Assembly (NCBI RefSeq): GCF_022539315.1
Contig: NC_066315.1
Location: 122,415,874 to 122,479,873, forward strand
DNA: 64,000 nucleotides
Reading direction: 5' to 3'
DNA from: Serinus canaria
Lineage: Eukaryota; Chordata; Aves; Passeriformes; Fringillidae
The notes under the pieces are model-generated. The model saw only the letters and a list, made by a program, of their open reading frames with translations, did no database searches and had not been told where the DNA came from. Shown one piece after another: positions 11,171-25,500 of the stretch. Numbering within the stretch: position 1 is the first letter of the stretch; every line of letters starts with the position of its first letter. Both the position numbers and the translations under genes were made by a program.

Positions 11171-14100
11171 TTTATGAAAAAGCTGTGGATTGAGTTGTAC
11201 CAGTGATTTTATTTTAAAGGTACAGGATGACACTACAGTATTTCATGTTGTCTTATTTCCTTACACTCACCTGTAGAAGAAGATAGAAGATATATGTCAA
11301 CTTGGAAGGTATTTCCATCTACACTGTGCTCTTTCCTCTTTGAACATTTTAGTGCTGCAAAGTAAATGTAGCAGAATTAGCATAACAAATTAAACCAATG
11401 GTAATATCAGAAACTGAATATATTTAATAGAATTCAATACAATTAAATATAATCTAATAATTTTTACCTATATATGTTTCATCAACATTAATAAATTTAT
11501 TTCCTTTTTTACTATTTCTGTACCATATATTGCCATTTCTCTCTCCACTTTCTGAAGACATTGCTTGTTTAAGCCTGAGACATCTACTTTTAATGCTTTA
11601 AAAATTAGCCCATTTGGCTTGTTTAAGTCAAATATAGAAGTAAATATAAAATATAAAAACATTTTTACATAGGAAATATGCAGTTTCAGAAAAGCATGTG
11701 CACTCTGTAGGTAACAACTTAGAGGTGATTCTGCTCTTTTGCCTACAGCACAGGGAACACTTAGGAAGGGTTTCCGAAGGATACTGATGAGGCTTTTTTT
11801 CATAGTGTGGGGGCATACTGACTAAGAAAATCAATCTGTTCCACCACTCAGCCAGGAGTAATAAGGTTTTTTGCCCACTTAACATGTTCAGAGTAGTGAA
11901 AGGCACTCCATCTTATTACTTGTTTCTTGAACCATGCTGTGCATCAATAAAATATCTGTATTTATCTGTAGACCTATATATCTTTGTATCTCCATCTAAT
12001 AATATGGATTAGATATAGCCATATAGAGATATTCTAGCCACATGTATACAGATATAAGCATATAGATATATAGGGATATTATGGGTATATATTACATATC
12101 TCTGTAATCTATAATCTGAGTACAATTCCCCAAGCAGAGAAATTGCTCAACTCACCAACCATAATCACATGGCAATTCAGTTATTATTTTTTCAGCTTCA
12201 TCACGAGGAAAAGCAGAACATTTTTTTTCTTGAGCATTATAATACCTAACTAGTCCAGGTAGGATGAGATTATTTTTTTCTTTGTTCAAATGTCTGTTAG
12301 TTTTTATATTCCAGTAAAGATATTACACTAAGCTTTTTGAAGACACATTACTGGACAAGGAAGCAATTTTATCTTAAAAGCTTTCAAGGTACAGTTTGAC
12401 AGCTTGAGCTTTAAAATTTGTGATTTCTATGAACAAGTCTGCCAGGCTGCATCACAAGGAAGTACAAATGTGCTGTACATGAAGTGAAGGTGCCACATAT
12501 AACCTTGAAGCTTCACACATAGGAAAGGTTAGCCCTCTCTTCCAAATACCATCTTGTAGCCATAAGCCAATATGCTCACTTGTCCTTGCCAGAGAGCTGG
12601 AATAAATGTTGGGGGGAAGCGTTCTGCACCAGGATAATTTCTGACTAAGCTCATTTAGTGGCTCTGAATATGACAGCCACTGAGTACAAGTCTCAGAACT
12701 GCTCCCTAAACCGTTTATTCTTCCAGAAAGTCAAGCTCCTACTCTTTGGACAGTTATTCATCACTTTTACCAATGATCTTTTAAAGTCAAAACTCAAAAC
12801 CTTAAGTAAGAGTCCTAAACATAGCTCAAGGTCCAGATGCCATGTTCCTTTGTGGCTGAATGTCTTCCTCTTTCCTGTTGAAAGTCACAGGATCTTTGGG
12901 GCATTTTGCTCTTTAAAGAAAGTACCTCAAGCATACATGAAAAAAAAAGGCCAGGTGATCATGACAGGACACTGTGTCTCAATATAACAGTCATTCTTCC
13001 TAGCACACCACTTTATTAAAGGATGTAGCAATAGTGCCTGTTTCCACAACAGTTTAAAAAATAAATCTTTGATGCATGGCATCAAAGCTTTGGCATAATT
13101 CCCATGCATTGTCTGAGGCTCTAAATCTCCACCATCTACCTTCCAGACAAGAAAGTGTTCTTTACAAGAAAGACTTTCTTTAAAAGCATTTCCCCACTGT
13201 GTAAAAAGAAATTGAAGTCCTTACTTACCTTCTCCCATGTGAATGCCATAACCACTAGATTACCTCACATGGGTCCAAAAGCACACTGATTATTTTCTTT
13301 AAGGAAAAAGACTAGGATTGATAATCTCATCTTCAATGGGAGCTACTCAAAGGAATTCACATACTTAACAAGAGGAGTCAACCCAAAGAGAAAAAAAAAA
13401 CATCCCAAGCTCAAAAGGAGACATTTACATCCTTGACAAGTAGGTCTTAGACTTCTCGTTGTGCTATTGTACAGGCACAGGACTTCTGCAGATCCCATTT
13501 CTGTGCCCATAACCCAGGGTCAGCCTAGGCATCCTCAAAGGACAAGGCATTGCAAGCCTTGCATCCTCCTCATGAGCACAATCCAAGATTTATTAACTCT
13601 TCTCATGGGAGAGATCACAAGCCACAAGTGATCTGAAATTTAGATATAACCAACATTTTTCTGTCCACCAACAAGAATAATAAAACATCCTTAAACGATA
13701 ACAATTCAAGTAAGCACTGGCATCCAAGAGCAGATTTCCTTCCGGCATTAATATTCCAGGTTAATTTTGGGAGGCATTAGTAACAAACAGCTGCTTTTAA
13801 AGCTCCTTACTCACTGCTTATCCATTCTAGGGTTTTTAACTTAATAATACAACCTGCCTTTTTAATGTATGATGTTGATAGTTCATAAAAAATCCCAAAA
13901 CATTCTTTACCAAGAGAAACATGCAACTGGAAGAATAAAATCTGGGAACAGAAGAAAAACATATCTACAAAATCCTTGGACTTAGTCTTTTTCTGACCTA
14001 GCAATTGCTTTTATATTATTCCAAACAAATATTTTGACAACACTTTTAAAAATAAAGACCTATTCTTCACTAAGAAAATACATTTAAGACTAATAGGAAA

Positions 14101-14868
14101 ACTATAAAGCTGTGTTTAACAGAAAGATTTAGAAATAGGTATATATATATATGTGACTAAAAAATATACCATAAATCTATAAGTATGACTGGATAAATTG
14201 ATGAAGTAAGAAACTGAAATTAGGTGGTCAGCTGAAAAAAGAAATTTACAGTGGGCAACTTCCCTTGACTCCATCTCTCTAAAATCCATTGTTCCTGAGT
14301 AGATGTGAGACTGCTGAGGCAAATTCAGCTCCTGTCATGTAAATTTAGGATAATGGTGTTGAAGTGAATATTACATTTATTTATTGGTTTTTAGGGCAGG
14401 AGTCATTCTGTACCCTGTAATTTCTGCATCAAATCCATGCTGTAAAACAGATTCATATTTTATCAGGATCTAAATCTGTGCATAGATGCATTTATTCTTA
14501 GGGCATTTGCTGAAAATTGCTACTACAGGTCCATCGGTGGAGGGGAGGGGAGGTGTCCAGTGATATACTGAGGTTCCTTTTAATGCAAAATATCTGAATC
14601 TTAGAAAATTATGCTTAACAGAATCCAGTGAAGATATTTCAAAGTTCACTTCTTTCTTTGAACATATGACTACAAATACTGTCACTGTTTACAGCTGTGT
14701 GGCAGTATCTGAGAACAGCATATTGTTCTGAAAGTTCAGAAGAGCAAACAATGCATTTGAAACACAAACAAAATCCCCATTCTTCAAAAAAAATCTTGAT
14801 TATTTTCATTCCCCTCATATTTATTTGACATTCAGCTTTGTGGCTTTAAGGAATCATGAGGGGGATTA

Positions 14869-14896
14869 CTACTATTATTATTGTTGTTGTTGTTGC
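14869..14896. repeat. Compound trinucleotide repeat (ACT/ATT/GTT)n
   Basis: Short runs of ACT, ATT and GTT trinucleotides in succession form a compound imperfect microsatellite. Confidence 0.7.
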
Positions 14897-15328
14897 TATT
14901 GTTTTATTTTTAATACCGACTTCATTTTTCTTTTATCATAGATTGATTATGCAAAACTTTCTTACAAAATAGTCACCTAAATGAAATCCATATAACAGTA
15001 AGAAATAAGATCACTTAATGCATATATTTAATACATGGAACTAACTAATTTAATATCAGGGTACACATTAGCAGCAGACATCTTCTACATGCCATCAAGT
15101 TTTAACCTTAGGACAACCCCATCCTGACTGACATACCCATGAACCTGAGTAATGACACCATTCTACATCATTGTCACTTTTTTTTACTGGGAAAGGTAAA
15201 GAGGAAGGTCTCATAGGCTAAATCCTTTTTACCAGAAACATGGTGCTTTTTGGAACATATTAATGATATTTTCTGAGATCATGTGATATCATCTGTACAC
15301 TTGACTTTCTCATTGTCCAAAACAGGGG

Positions 15329-15357
15329 CTTTATAGCACAGCAGATGTGCTATAAAG
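15329..15357. repeat. Perfect 12-bp inverted repeat, 5-nt loop
   Basis: The left arm CTTTATAGCACA (15,329-15,340) and the right arm TGTGCTATAAAG (15,346-15,357) are exact reverse complements around the loop GCAGA. It would form a compact hairpin in single-stranded DNA or RNA. There is no adjacent gene to explain it. Confidence 0.9.
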
Positions 15358-18152
15358 TGCCTTCTAGTGGAAATCATTAAATTTGAATGTGAATGGTGAC
15401 CTGGTACACACAGAAGTTTTACTTTCCTGTAGGACCAAGGGCCCAAGGGCACAAACCTGAGTCCTACAATTTAGCTGTTCAGCTCTGTACTCTAGGAGGG
15501 TTCATCCCATGCTTGCTAGACCCTTACAGACCAGATCTTTTCTAAGATATGATGTCTGGTCACTGTTCCACATTTTTTGTTCACTAATAAATGCAAAGAG
15601 GAAGGTAACCTCGTCAACATCATATACTTCCAAGTTACACTTCATTACAGTAAATACATGTGAGATCTCTGGGAGGAATCCTTCATCATTTGAATGCTTT
15701 AGAGGAGAGGACAGAGGACATTTGGAAATAAAAACATTGATAAAGCAGAGAACACAGCAGATAGACAGACTTTTCACAGAGATTCTGGAAACCTGATAAA
15801 CATCACATTTCTGGTGCAAGTTTCTGGTTTACAGCAGCATTTTTGCAAAGAGTTAGATTTCTTTGCTGCTTCTGTGAGGACCCTTCCTCTGACTTTCCCA
15901 GCCTCATTCTTCATTTTGAAGTGTGTCATAAGCAACTCTGGTTCTAGAAGTCTTGGGCTTTGTCTTTAGTCCTGCTGGTCACAGAAAATGTTATCGTTCT
16001 CTTCCAGCTGGGACTGGACCTTCCAACAGCAAGTCAGATATCCCAGACTGGAGCATCTTCCAAGAATTACACAGATGAGTCAGAACTTTGTTTTCCTGAA
16101 TAACTGTAAGTGAACCTTCCCTCTTTGACACTTCACCTTGTCCTATTTCATCTTTTAAGTCTTCCAAGCCAAAGTTATAGGATGAGATCCTTTTCTTTAA
16201 GGGTTTCAGAAAGGCATCTGTAGTCACACAGCAGATGGATGCAGCATAGCATTCACAAGCCATGAAGTCACATAGCAGATGGGTGCCTATTAAGATCATG
16301 TCAGTCTCTTCTTCTTCCTCTTTTTTACAAAAAACCATTTCTTGTCAAGTTTCTCAAGCATTTTTCTTGACTGTATTGCACTAAGGAAAGAACATTTACA
16401 AAGCTTGTCCTGTAAGCCAGTGCTGTGTACCAAAACAAAGACAACTTATGCTTCTGGGGACCTGAGTAGAAATGTAGCACAGCCAGTCAGGCAGAACGTC
16501 CTCTCTGGGCAGAGGCTCAGATGCCAAAGGATTACACAGTCACTTTGGCAGCACAAGCTTTACTGTTAACACTTTTCATGGAAGAAGTTACTGCAGAGAG
16601 AGCTCTGTTCTCCTCACAGTTCTTGACCAAGTTAACAAACATGAAAGAACTCACTAATGAAAAAGTTACAATAGATTATTGCAGTTATGATAGTTGTAAT
16701 TGGTGACATTTGCTTTTTGTAAACTGTTAGTAAGATTTGGATAGAGAATGATAACCCTTACTGACAAACTCTTACTGGTTACTTGAGGAATGTAGAAGAG
16801 GAGACTATGGAGCAGTCCCTTCATGCCTTACTAAAAACCTCTGGGATTGAATGCCTTTGCTATGAGAAGAAAAAGGAGTACTCTTTAAGGGCCTGCCTGG
16901 ATTTCAAGAGGGTTGTTAGGCAAATACCAATATAATTTTTGTAATGGCATTTGACCACAGCATTGTTTCTCTTTCTACTCCTATTTACAAGTTTCCTAAC
17001 TGCACTGAACCTTTACAACTTTAGGAATTCATCTCTAATAAAAAATATGAGCATTTCTTCACAATTCTTTCAAGCAAAATCCTATTTGAAATGAAGGAAA
17101 GCCTTGCAAAGTAACTAGGAGAATCTCAGAATAATGTAAGAAACTGTAAGAATATGAGGTCAGATCTCAGGCTGATGGCTTTGGAAGCACATACTGAACC
17201 CATGAAAAGATAAAAAATATGAGCTTTAGCATCTGCTGATAACAAGGGGTCACATTTTTTCTACACCAATTATGTGGGTGTAGTCTTCTTTAGACAAAAA
17301 GTCAAGCACCCAGGTCAAGCCTTTTAAGAAAAACTTTTCTAGTTATTATTAAGGGGAAAAAAGCTCACATCTTGCAAAATGAAAGGCAGAGGCTGAAAAA
17401 AAAAGATTTTGCAGTCTGTTTTTCTACCCCACAGCAGATAGATTAAGAGGCATAGACAGAATGATCAAAACATATAAAATTGATATTTCACATCTATTCT
17501 CAAGCATAGAGAAGAATTCATACCTTTTTATTATTAATATTTCTGGAATTATGGAATTGCTGTGAGAAAAAGGCACAATAAACTTCTTTTGTTATTCTGA
17601 TATTCAACAACAATGCATACCCATATTGAGTCACCTGGTTTTCACCTAGATTTGGTTGGATAGTACTTTTCAGTCCTGATTATTTAGCATGCAGCTAACT
17701 GGACCAAGAAATTTTTCATGCTTTTAGGGATGTCCTTCCACTCACACAAAGGCTTTCTGCTGGTCATTTAAAAGAACTGTAGCTAAAAGTGATTACTGGG
17801 AAATGAAAAATTTTTGTTTTTAAAAAAAATCTTGTTTATCTGAAAATGAAACTAAAATAGTTTCCTTGCCAAGGCCTACAATCATATTGCACACAGAAAA
17901 CCATGTGTCTGTCAATATCACTTCACAAAGTGTTACTAAAAGAAGCATAAGGACATAAATAATCTGTACTACAGCAGCATGAAAATTCAGCTTCTCTGGT
18001 GTTTTCATGGCGGTTTAATGATCCATAGCAGTAATGGGAATATTTCATAAATAAATAATGCTTTTTGTTAAAATGGTATTTCCTCATACTAGGAATGACA
18101 GGAGTTTTAAAGGTGCAAACAAAAGCCTTGAAAGGGTACCAGGAAAGAAAGA

Positions 18153-18188
18153 ATTTCTCTGCAAACAAAAATTTCTCAGCAAACAAAA
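18153..18188. repeat. 18-bp tandem duplication
   Basis: ATTTCTCTGCAAACAAAA is followed immediately by ATTTCTCAGCAAACAAAA, with one mismatch. A local replication-slippage duplication. Confidence 0.9.
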
Positions 18189-18885
18189 AAGGGGAGAATT
18201 TGCCTTAAAAGGTATGCATATGCTACTTTGGTAGCAAGTACAGATTTCTGAATTCACAGTGTAAACAGAAACAATGCAGAGCTCCTGTAAATTACTGTAT
18301 CAAGTAGAATACTGCATGCTGATCCATATCTCCATAGATATGCAACAGTGACCTCATCCCTTCTACTTGAATTATGAAATCTGTTACATACAAAAATAGC
18401 TACACAGTAATTGTAAGCCATTGGCAAAGAAAAACCCAATTACCTCAAAGAATGTCAGTGGCAGCATTTGCTTCTAATTCTTGTTTCTGTTTATGGCAAA
18501 AATAATAATCATTATGTTAGCAAACCAGATGTTTATGCATCAAGCATATTAACTGAACTGGCACGCACACAACTATAGGATAACATACACAAAAGATGAC
18601 TGATTAAGATAATGAATGATTAAACACATCAGCTGATGGAAATTACATTTGAGATTTCTGTGGAGGACTTTGAGGCAAGTACAGAACTGGAAAGAGCTAA
18701 AATGACAATTCAAGTTCAAGGTCCAACATCCAAAAAGTTTGAGGTCTGAATCTAAGGAAACTAAATGACCTAAGATATATCTAGTCATTCATATAACACT
18801 GTAGTTCTGACAGAGACATAATAGCGCAAGGGGATGTTCAGGTTCTGCCAATAACTGTGCTGGACTTCTGTGTCTGAAATTAATT

Positions 18886-19520
18886 ACAGAATCACAGGAT
18901 GGTTGAGAAGGGAAGGGACCTCTGGAGGTCATTTGCTCCAACCCCCTTGCTCAAGCAGGGCCACATACAGCAGGCTGCCCATGCCCATGTTCAGGTGAAT
19001 TTTGAATAGCTACAAGAGCAGAGACTCCATAACCTCCCTGGGTAACCTATGTCAGTGCTCAGTCACCCTCCCAGTAAAAAGCTCTTTCCTGAAGTTCAGA
19101 AGGAACCTCCTGTGTGCTGGTGTGTGCCCACTGCCCCCAGTCCCATCACTGGGCACTGTTGCTAAGAGCCTGGCTCTGCACTCTTTGCCCACTCACTTGA
19201 GGTATTTCTACACATGGATGAAATCCCTCTGAGCCTTCTCTTCTCCAGGCTGAACAGCCCCAGCTCTCTCAGCCTTTCCTCATTAGAGGGATGCTCCAGT
19301 CCCTTCAGCATCCTGCTGGAAGGCTCAGTACATCCATATTTCTGTTGCACTGGGCTATCCAGGATGTGGGGCAGTACTCCAGTGCAGTGTGGTACACACC
19401 AGTACTGAGTGAGTGCTGAGCAGTACCAGTGCTCAGCAGAGCAGCAGAGGATCCTCCCTTCTCCTGCTGGCAATGCTTTGTCAGTGCAGCCCAGGACATC
19501 ATTCCTTGTCTCTGCCATGA
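18886..19520 (-). mobile_element. CR1 LINE 3' region, longest copy in the window (reverse)
   Basis: Begins ACAGAATCACAGGATGG (antisense CR1 tail) and keeps a recognisable CR1 order over about 630 bases: 'gggacctctggaggtcat', 'ccaacccccttgctcaagcaggg', 'aaagctctttcctgaagttcag', 'tctccaggctgaacagcccc' and 'gcagcccaggacatcatt'. It is 5'-truncated. Open frames on both strands here (up to 158 codons) come from the element, not from host genes. It is better preserved than the other copies and probably younger. The right boundary is approximate. Confidence 0.88.
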
Positions 19521-22500
19521 GGGTGAAGACACCAAGACTTGAGATAACATATCCTGTAGGACTGGTCAGCAGGGAGGACGTGCCTATCTGTAAAAATGGG
19601 CTAAAGGCAATATTCAGCAGGTATGCAAAGTAAGACATAAATGGGGCTTGCTTTACAGTGATTCAGCCATCAAACTCTAAGCAAATCTCCACATTTGTCT
19701 GCTTGTACTGCAGGCACTTTGAAAGCCACTTAGACATTTATCTGAAGTGCAAACAGCCCCAGTCCCTCAAGGCATGGCTGAACAGCCTCCATCTATCCAA
19801 ACTGCATATGGTGATTTTATGTAGGACGCTGGACAGGTGAGAGAACTTGGGGTACTTGGAGATGCCCAAAGAATCTCCTTTCACAAGGTCAAATCACATT
19901 TGCATGCATAAGTTGGGTTTCAGGAAAAGGTAAGTACAAGTAGTTTCTACTGACTCTGCTGTCCCAAATTTTGTTTGTGGTGCATAAAATGCATACAAGG
20001 GATAATACATAGTCATCCAAGTCAGATCAGAAGTGCAAATGAGGAGCTGGCCTCATTTGATTCTGCTTACAATGCAGAAATCAGTGAGGGAAATAATAAT
20101 GAGAGGGAAGATTCTGAGGTTGCAGGAGCAATTCTTGAGAGCAAAGTTCTGGAAATAGTTGTTTGAATACCTGGAAAGAGTTCTTAGGAAATAGCCTAAT
20201 CTGAAATATTGAGAGAAAATCAAACCATGAAAGTAACACAAGAGACTGATTTTAAAGTATTCAGAGAAGTAATAGGATTCAGTAGGGTTTCTCCCTGAAC
20301 TGCCAGTTGCACAGCATTGCTAAGCCAGGTCTTTCTGTTCTATTGCTAATGAATTAGGGCCACAAAAAGCAAGAGTTTCACACTGGTGGAAATTGAATGA
20401 AGTGGTCCATACAATCATAGGGAGGTAGATAGAGATGTAGATGAGAGGACTATATATTGCAAAATTTTCAGGAAGTGTAAGCAGTATCCAGAGCTTTAAA
20501 AGATTTTTGCTGGCTTAGTTGAAGTTAGATGCACAAAAAAAGCATATTTGAAAATACAAAATCGGGCTCGAAGCTCAGTTTCAGTTTCAGTTCCTTGTTT
20601 CTCCCTTCAGTATTAATTAGACATTTTATAGAATTAGTTCTCCAAAAGTATTTAAAGAAAAATCAAAGGGAGGAATCAATAAGGAAAGAGACAACCAGCA
20701 GTGCCTGCCAGCAAAACACTATTCTTCTCTCAATACTGCCTATGTTTGATCTCTGACTGACCTTTGCATTTTATTTGACAATACTTGGCACCACCTGATA
20801 CATTTATGATCTAAATGGACACAAAAATCTACTGAACACTTCAAACATGTTCATGTGTTAAAGACTAAGAAGAGGCCCATAAGAAATATTGATGTACAGA
20901 GACAAAATTAAAAAATATTTATTGGAGGAATTTGGCCTGGCCCATTCTATCTTATTTTGTATATAATCTGTTAAGAAAATAAAATTGAATCCCACTTAAA
21001 ATCAACAAAATCCTCACAAATATCACAGAAGTGGCATCAGGAAAATGAAACAAACAAAAATTCCATCTTAAAATGTTATAATCAATAAGGAATACATTGA
21101 TACTCAAAACCTCCTTTGTGCCCATTATTAAATGAAAGCCAAAATCACATACTTAAGTTTTTATTTTGTAAATATTTACCTCTCCTCAAGCAAAAGGAAG
21201 ATGATTGTGAATAAGAGGCAGAGGGGACAATTTAAACTCTTCATTCTTCTTGTGGCTTTTAATGCTTTCATTTCCTCTTTCCATGCCTTACTCTGCCAGT
21301 GTCAGTAATGGCTTGAGATCAAAAAACTTCCATATTTGCTAAATATTCTTTTCATAAGTAACAGCTTCTATATGATTTTTTACACTCAGTGTCTTAGAGC
21401 AAATATCAGCTTAAGAAGGCTCTGAATTCAAAGTGTGTCTCATGCTGTTGAATAAAAACAGAAATCTTGACTCAGTTTCTGAGATCAATGTATGTAAATC
21501 TTTTAAATCAATATGAAATATCACAGTAAGCCAAAGAAGAATCAACGAAAAGCTATGTCTAATCAAATACTATCTACTGACTCAAACAATTAAAGATTTT
21601 TATTTTTGCATCTATAAATTCTACAGTTTGATCAAATGGTATGAAATATTTAAAATATATTGTGAGAATTATTCTGACCTAGCATATGTCTCTTTTATTT
21701 CTGATTTCTGATTTCTGTGATTAAAAATACGACTATGCCACAGCCCAGTTGCTGATATATTCCAGTATGATTCAGTTTAATGGGCCTACTCCCCAAAGTG
21801 AAAGCATGAACTAATATTTCTGTGTTTCTTGCTCAAGTCTGTATATATTTGGTGAGTTCTTATAAAGATATTGAAAACTTCCTGCCATATGGCAAATTAG
21901 AAAATAAAATGCAACATTTTCTTCTTCATATTAAAATCTGGTGTAATTATTAAAGTCATTCATGAGCAACCATTCATCACCACAAATAATGTTTTACAAT
22001 CTACTGCCAAATGTGTCAAGGTTCTTCCATAAGTACTCACATGAAGCTGTAAAGATCAGTGGAGTTGTATCATATGGTGAAATTATTTTTTTTTATCCAA
22101 GCATCTAACTACATAGCAAAGCAAACTTATACAGAGAAATCCATCTCAGAGTAGCTCAGACTGAGGGCCACCACATTTGCCACAATTATTTTCAGTTTGC
22201 TGAAAACTTCTAGTGTATTGATTTATACTTAAAAAGAAATTGATTGCAATACCCTGTTGAGCTGGGTGTTAGAGAGGCGGGAGCATGAGTTTTCACCCCA
22301 CACTCTCAGGAGATGTAATCACTGACACATCTTAATACTTGAAAACAACATGGGGCATGCAGATATCTAGCATTTGAGGGAAAAAAAACCATAAATCATT
22401 ATGAGGCAGAGGGAATTCTCACCTTGGCCATGCACAAATTTCACTGGTAAGAGAGCAAGAAAGGCCAAGGAAACATAGAAAGTGAGGCTGTGACTTTGAA

Positions 22501-25500
22501 AGGAAAAATAAAAAGAGACACTCACAGGGAGATCAGCCCCAACTACAACAGGCAAATTCATTGACTGGGCTCTTTGTTCAACTGAAGGAAAAGTACATCC
22601 AATTTCATGATACTTGGATTAGACAAAACTAAATGTTTATCTAAAACTAGATGAAATTTTAGTGTTTTCTTTCTTTGCAAACTATTAGGTAAAAATTATT
22701 TAAGGACTTCTACTGGCATATCCATGGCTATGCATTCTGAAAGAACTGTAAATGTGCAAATTCAGTCATATCTCACAATGGGATAAGGGATGATGTGCAC
22801 TGCATAGTCTGTCCAGGTTTTTGTTGAAGAACAGATAGATCACAAGATCACATTCTGGGAAAGAAGCCGAGTCTCTTAGATGACAAATAAAAAAGGAAAC
22901 TTTTCCATCTGTCCCTTCAGAATATTTTATTTTGAAACAAAATCTAAGTTCAGCCAGAATTTCTAGTCTTACCATGATCCAATATGACCTGTTACTCTGC
23001 ACAGTGAAGAAATAAACTATCAAATTACAATATAAATGTAGATTAATTTATAAAGCCATTTTAATTTCTTAATTTAAAAAATTTGCCTTGAAGGGTGAAA
23101 TCACCTCGTCTCATCAAATGAATCATGGTACATATGTATAAACCTAATTTTTTTCACCATGCAAGGCATTTAGAGGATTCCAGAAGAGCAGAGTATTTCA
23201 CCACCTGGCAGCCAATTTGTTCATAGAATACATAGATGCACCCAAGATTAACATGTCTACCTAGCAAAGTCCATCTTCTATGTGAGCATTTAGGAAAGAC
23301 AAACACATAAAGTGCTCTGTGGAACTCTCTGGCTTTGCAAAATCAACTTTGCAGCATTGTTTTGTTTCTCAATAATCTCTCACTTTTGGCTTGTGTTGTG
23401 CCTTATGAAACAGATTGTGACCTAAACCAGCAAGCTGAAGCATGGAAATGTGTTGGAAAATAAACACAGTCCAGGGTATTTTCCAAAAGTCAATTTGTTT
23501 GGTTTACATATTCTGTATTCTGAATTGCCCTCTTCTTTTGAAGAACTACCCTGTTAGTAGAACTGTAAAAGATAACAACCCAACATATAAAGACTGTTAC
23601 ACAGGTTGCAAAAGCCAATATATGGAAATAAGAAACCAGCAGAGATACTACATCCAGTGATAAAGTCACAGTCCCTGGTCTCCTTCAATTACTGGCTACT
23701 CAGTTTGAGAAGATCTACCCAGCAGCTGGCCAACTAGAATTTAAACTCATGTTTTCTTTGTCTTTTGGGCATTACTATAACTCATTTACTCTTCTTTTTT
23801 TTAGTTTAAACTCAGCTTTATAAATTGAGCAATTAATGTTCTGAGAGAGCAAAAACTTTTTAGTCCAGTACTGCTTACCAAGTTTTATTGTGGTTTCTGG
23901 TCTCGTTCTGTCTAATCTGGGACAACCACAGCAAACAAAACTATAAAACAGTACTGGAAAAAAAAAAGAGTAGCTAAAAAGATTGATAGCAAAATCACAA
24001 TACTCCATTCCTGAATATAAATTGTGACTATAACCCACAAAAGAACAAAAGCCATTCTTGCAGGAATTCAACTGAGGAATTATTTTAGTAGAAGAGTAAT
24101 CATTCTTGTCTGTAGTCCTCAATTAACGTTAACTGTAAGAAAAAGCTTATTAGGAATATTTAAATTTTAAAGTCCCCCTGTGCAAGCATATCTGAATTCC
24201 CAGAAGCTAGTTACAGTGCAAAGTGTATTAATTAAATTCCGCTCTGGGAGATCCTTCTTTATCCAGTGTTCATTATTAACATGAAAGATAGTGGAAAGGT
24301 TTTGATTTTTTTATAAAGATTTTAGTCATTGTGACAGGGATTCAAATGGAGAAAAAGAGCATTTGAAATGTTAATGAAATTCTGATCATTTTACAGGACT
24401 TAGTTTTTTGTCACTTCTACCCCAAAGAAATTATTTGCACTGCTTTGCAAAAACCAGGGGCAAGGTATTGTTAAAACTCTGGATCCCAGAGTATTTTTCT
24501 AAAGGGATTAAAGATTTGGAATAGTAAAGTGTAGGGAGTTTTCTATATTGACATATACAGGAAGCCATATTTATTCCACAACTTCTCTTGGCCTGTTTAA
24601 ACTGCTTATAAGACTCATAGCCCATTTCCTACAGCAAACCCCCTTATCTGGAGTGACTGTTGGATGTATGATTATTTCTAAATGTCAGAACTTTTTGCAT
24701 TACATTTTACCAAATATATGCTTTACCTTTCCAGGCATCTCTCACACAAGTGTGGTTACATGACAAACAGGGTTTACACACAGGAAATGAGTTGAGTTTA
24801 TTGTTGCCAGTCAGGCTGTGCCAGCCATAAACATCCACTGGTCACAAACAAGTAAAAAGACAACTTTACATCTCAGTAGTAAACCTGGGACCTGTGAGGA
24901 TAGTCCTCCAGTCCTTCTGCAAGAGGCCTTGATAGATTCTGGCAGAAAGATTGATGCCACTGCTTCCCTAAGTTTTGAAATTCAGGACACTTTCAAATCT
25001 TAGACCACGATTCCATGTCTCTAGGCACTTGAAAATGAGTGACTTATGCAACCAATGATCTAGACTAACCTGTAACTTTTATCTATGCTCACAAACCATA
25101 GGAAAAATGGGTCTTTCTTATATATCACAAACTCATAATTTATCTCTTGCAACTGATCTCTTTTTTTTATCAATAAAAAATGAAAAATTGTCCCTTTACT
25201 GGCCAGCAGAAGGAGACCTGAGTATTTTTGGAAACTGTGTCACCTGCCTAATATCTGAGCAAACCTCAGATTGACTTTTACCTCTCTTCTTTGGAACTCC
25301 TTCTGGAGTGTAGGCAGGGGTAAGCATAGCTCTACTAGTGTTTGTATTTCAATTATTTGAAACAAGTTTGAGTAAGGAAGATACAGCTTTTGCATTTAGG
25401 GCTGTGTTTTCCTGATTCTTCTCAGAGACACTCAGAACTCTGAACACTCAGGATGGAAGCTCTTCACACTGCATTACTTTTTAGAGTAGCAAAAATTTCT

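Larger units (their letters stand above)
11171..18885. other. Intergenic, no gene seen
   Basis: About 7.7 kb of AT-rich unique sequence. It holds a TA-rich degenerate block around 11,960-12,110, a TTA/TTG repeat at about 14,869-14,896, a short perfect hairpin at 15,329-15,357 and an 18-bp tandem duplication at 18,153-18,188. Two neighbouring minus-strand open frames of 105 and 115 codons lie at 15,502-16,338; I cannot link them to any family and treat them as chance or as remnants beyond recognition. Confidence 0.5.

Noticed and set aside
19162..19638. 158-codon minus-strand frame
   Set aside because: It lies inside the CR1 3' region (18,886-19,520) and just beyond, so it is an accident of a repeat and not a host gene.
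23775..24122. 115-codon minus-strand frame
   Set aside because: Low-complexity, aromatic-rich residues typical of random translation of AT-rich DNA; no motif and no splice context.
25196..25225. CTCF-like text GGCCAGCAGAAGGAGACC
   Set aside because: It breaks the GGC core of the motif at key positions, so I do not list it as a site.
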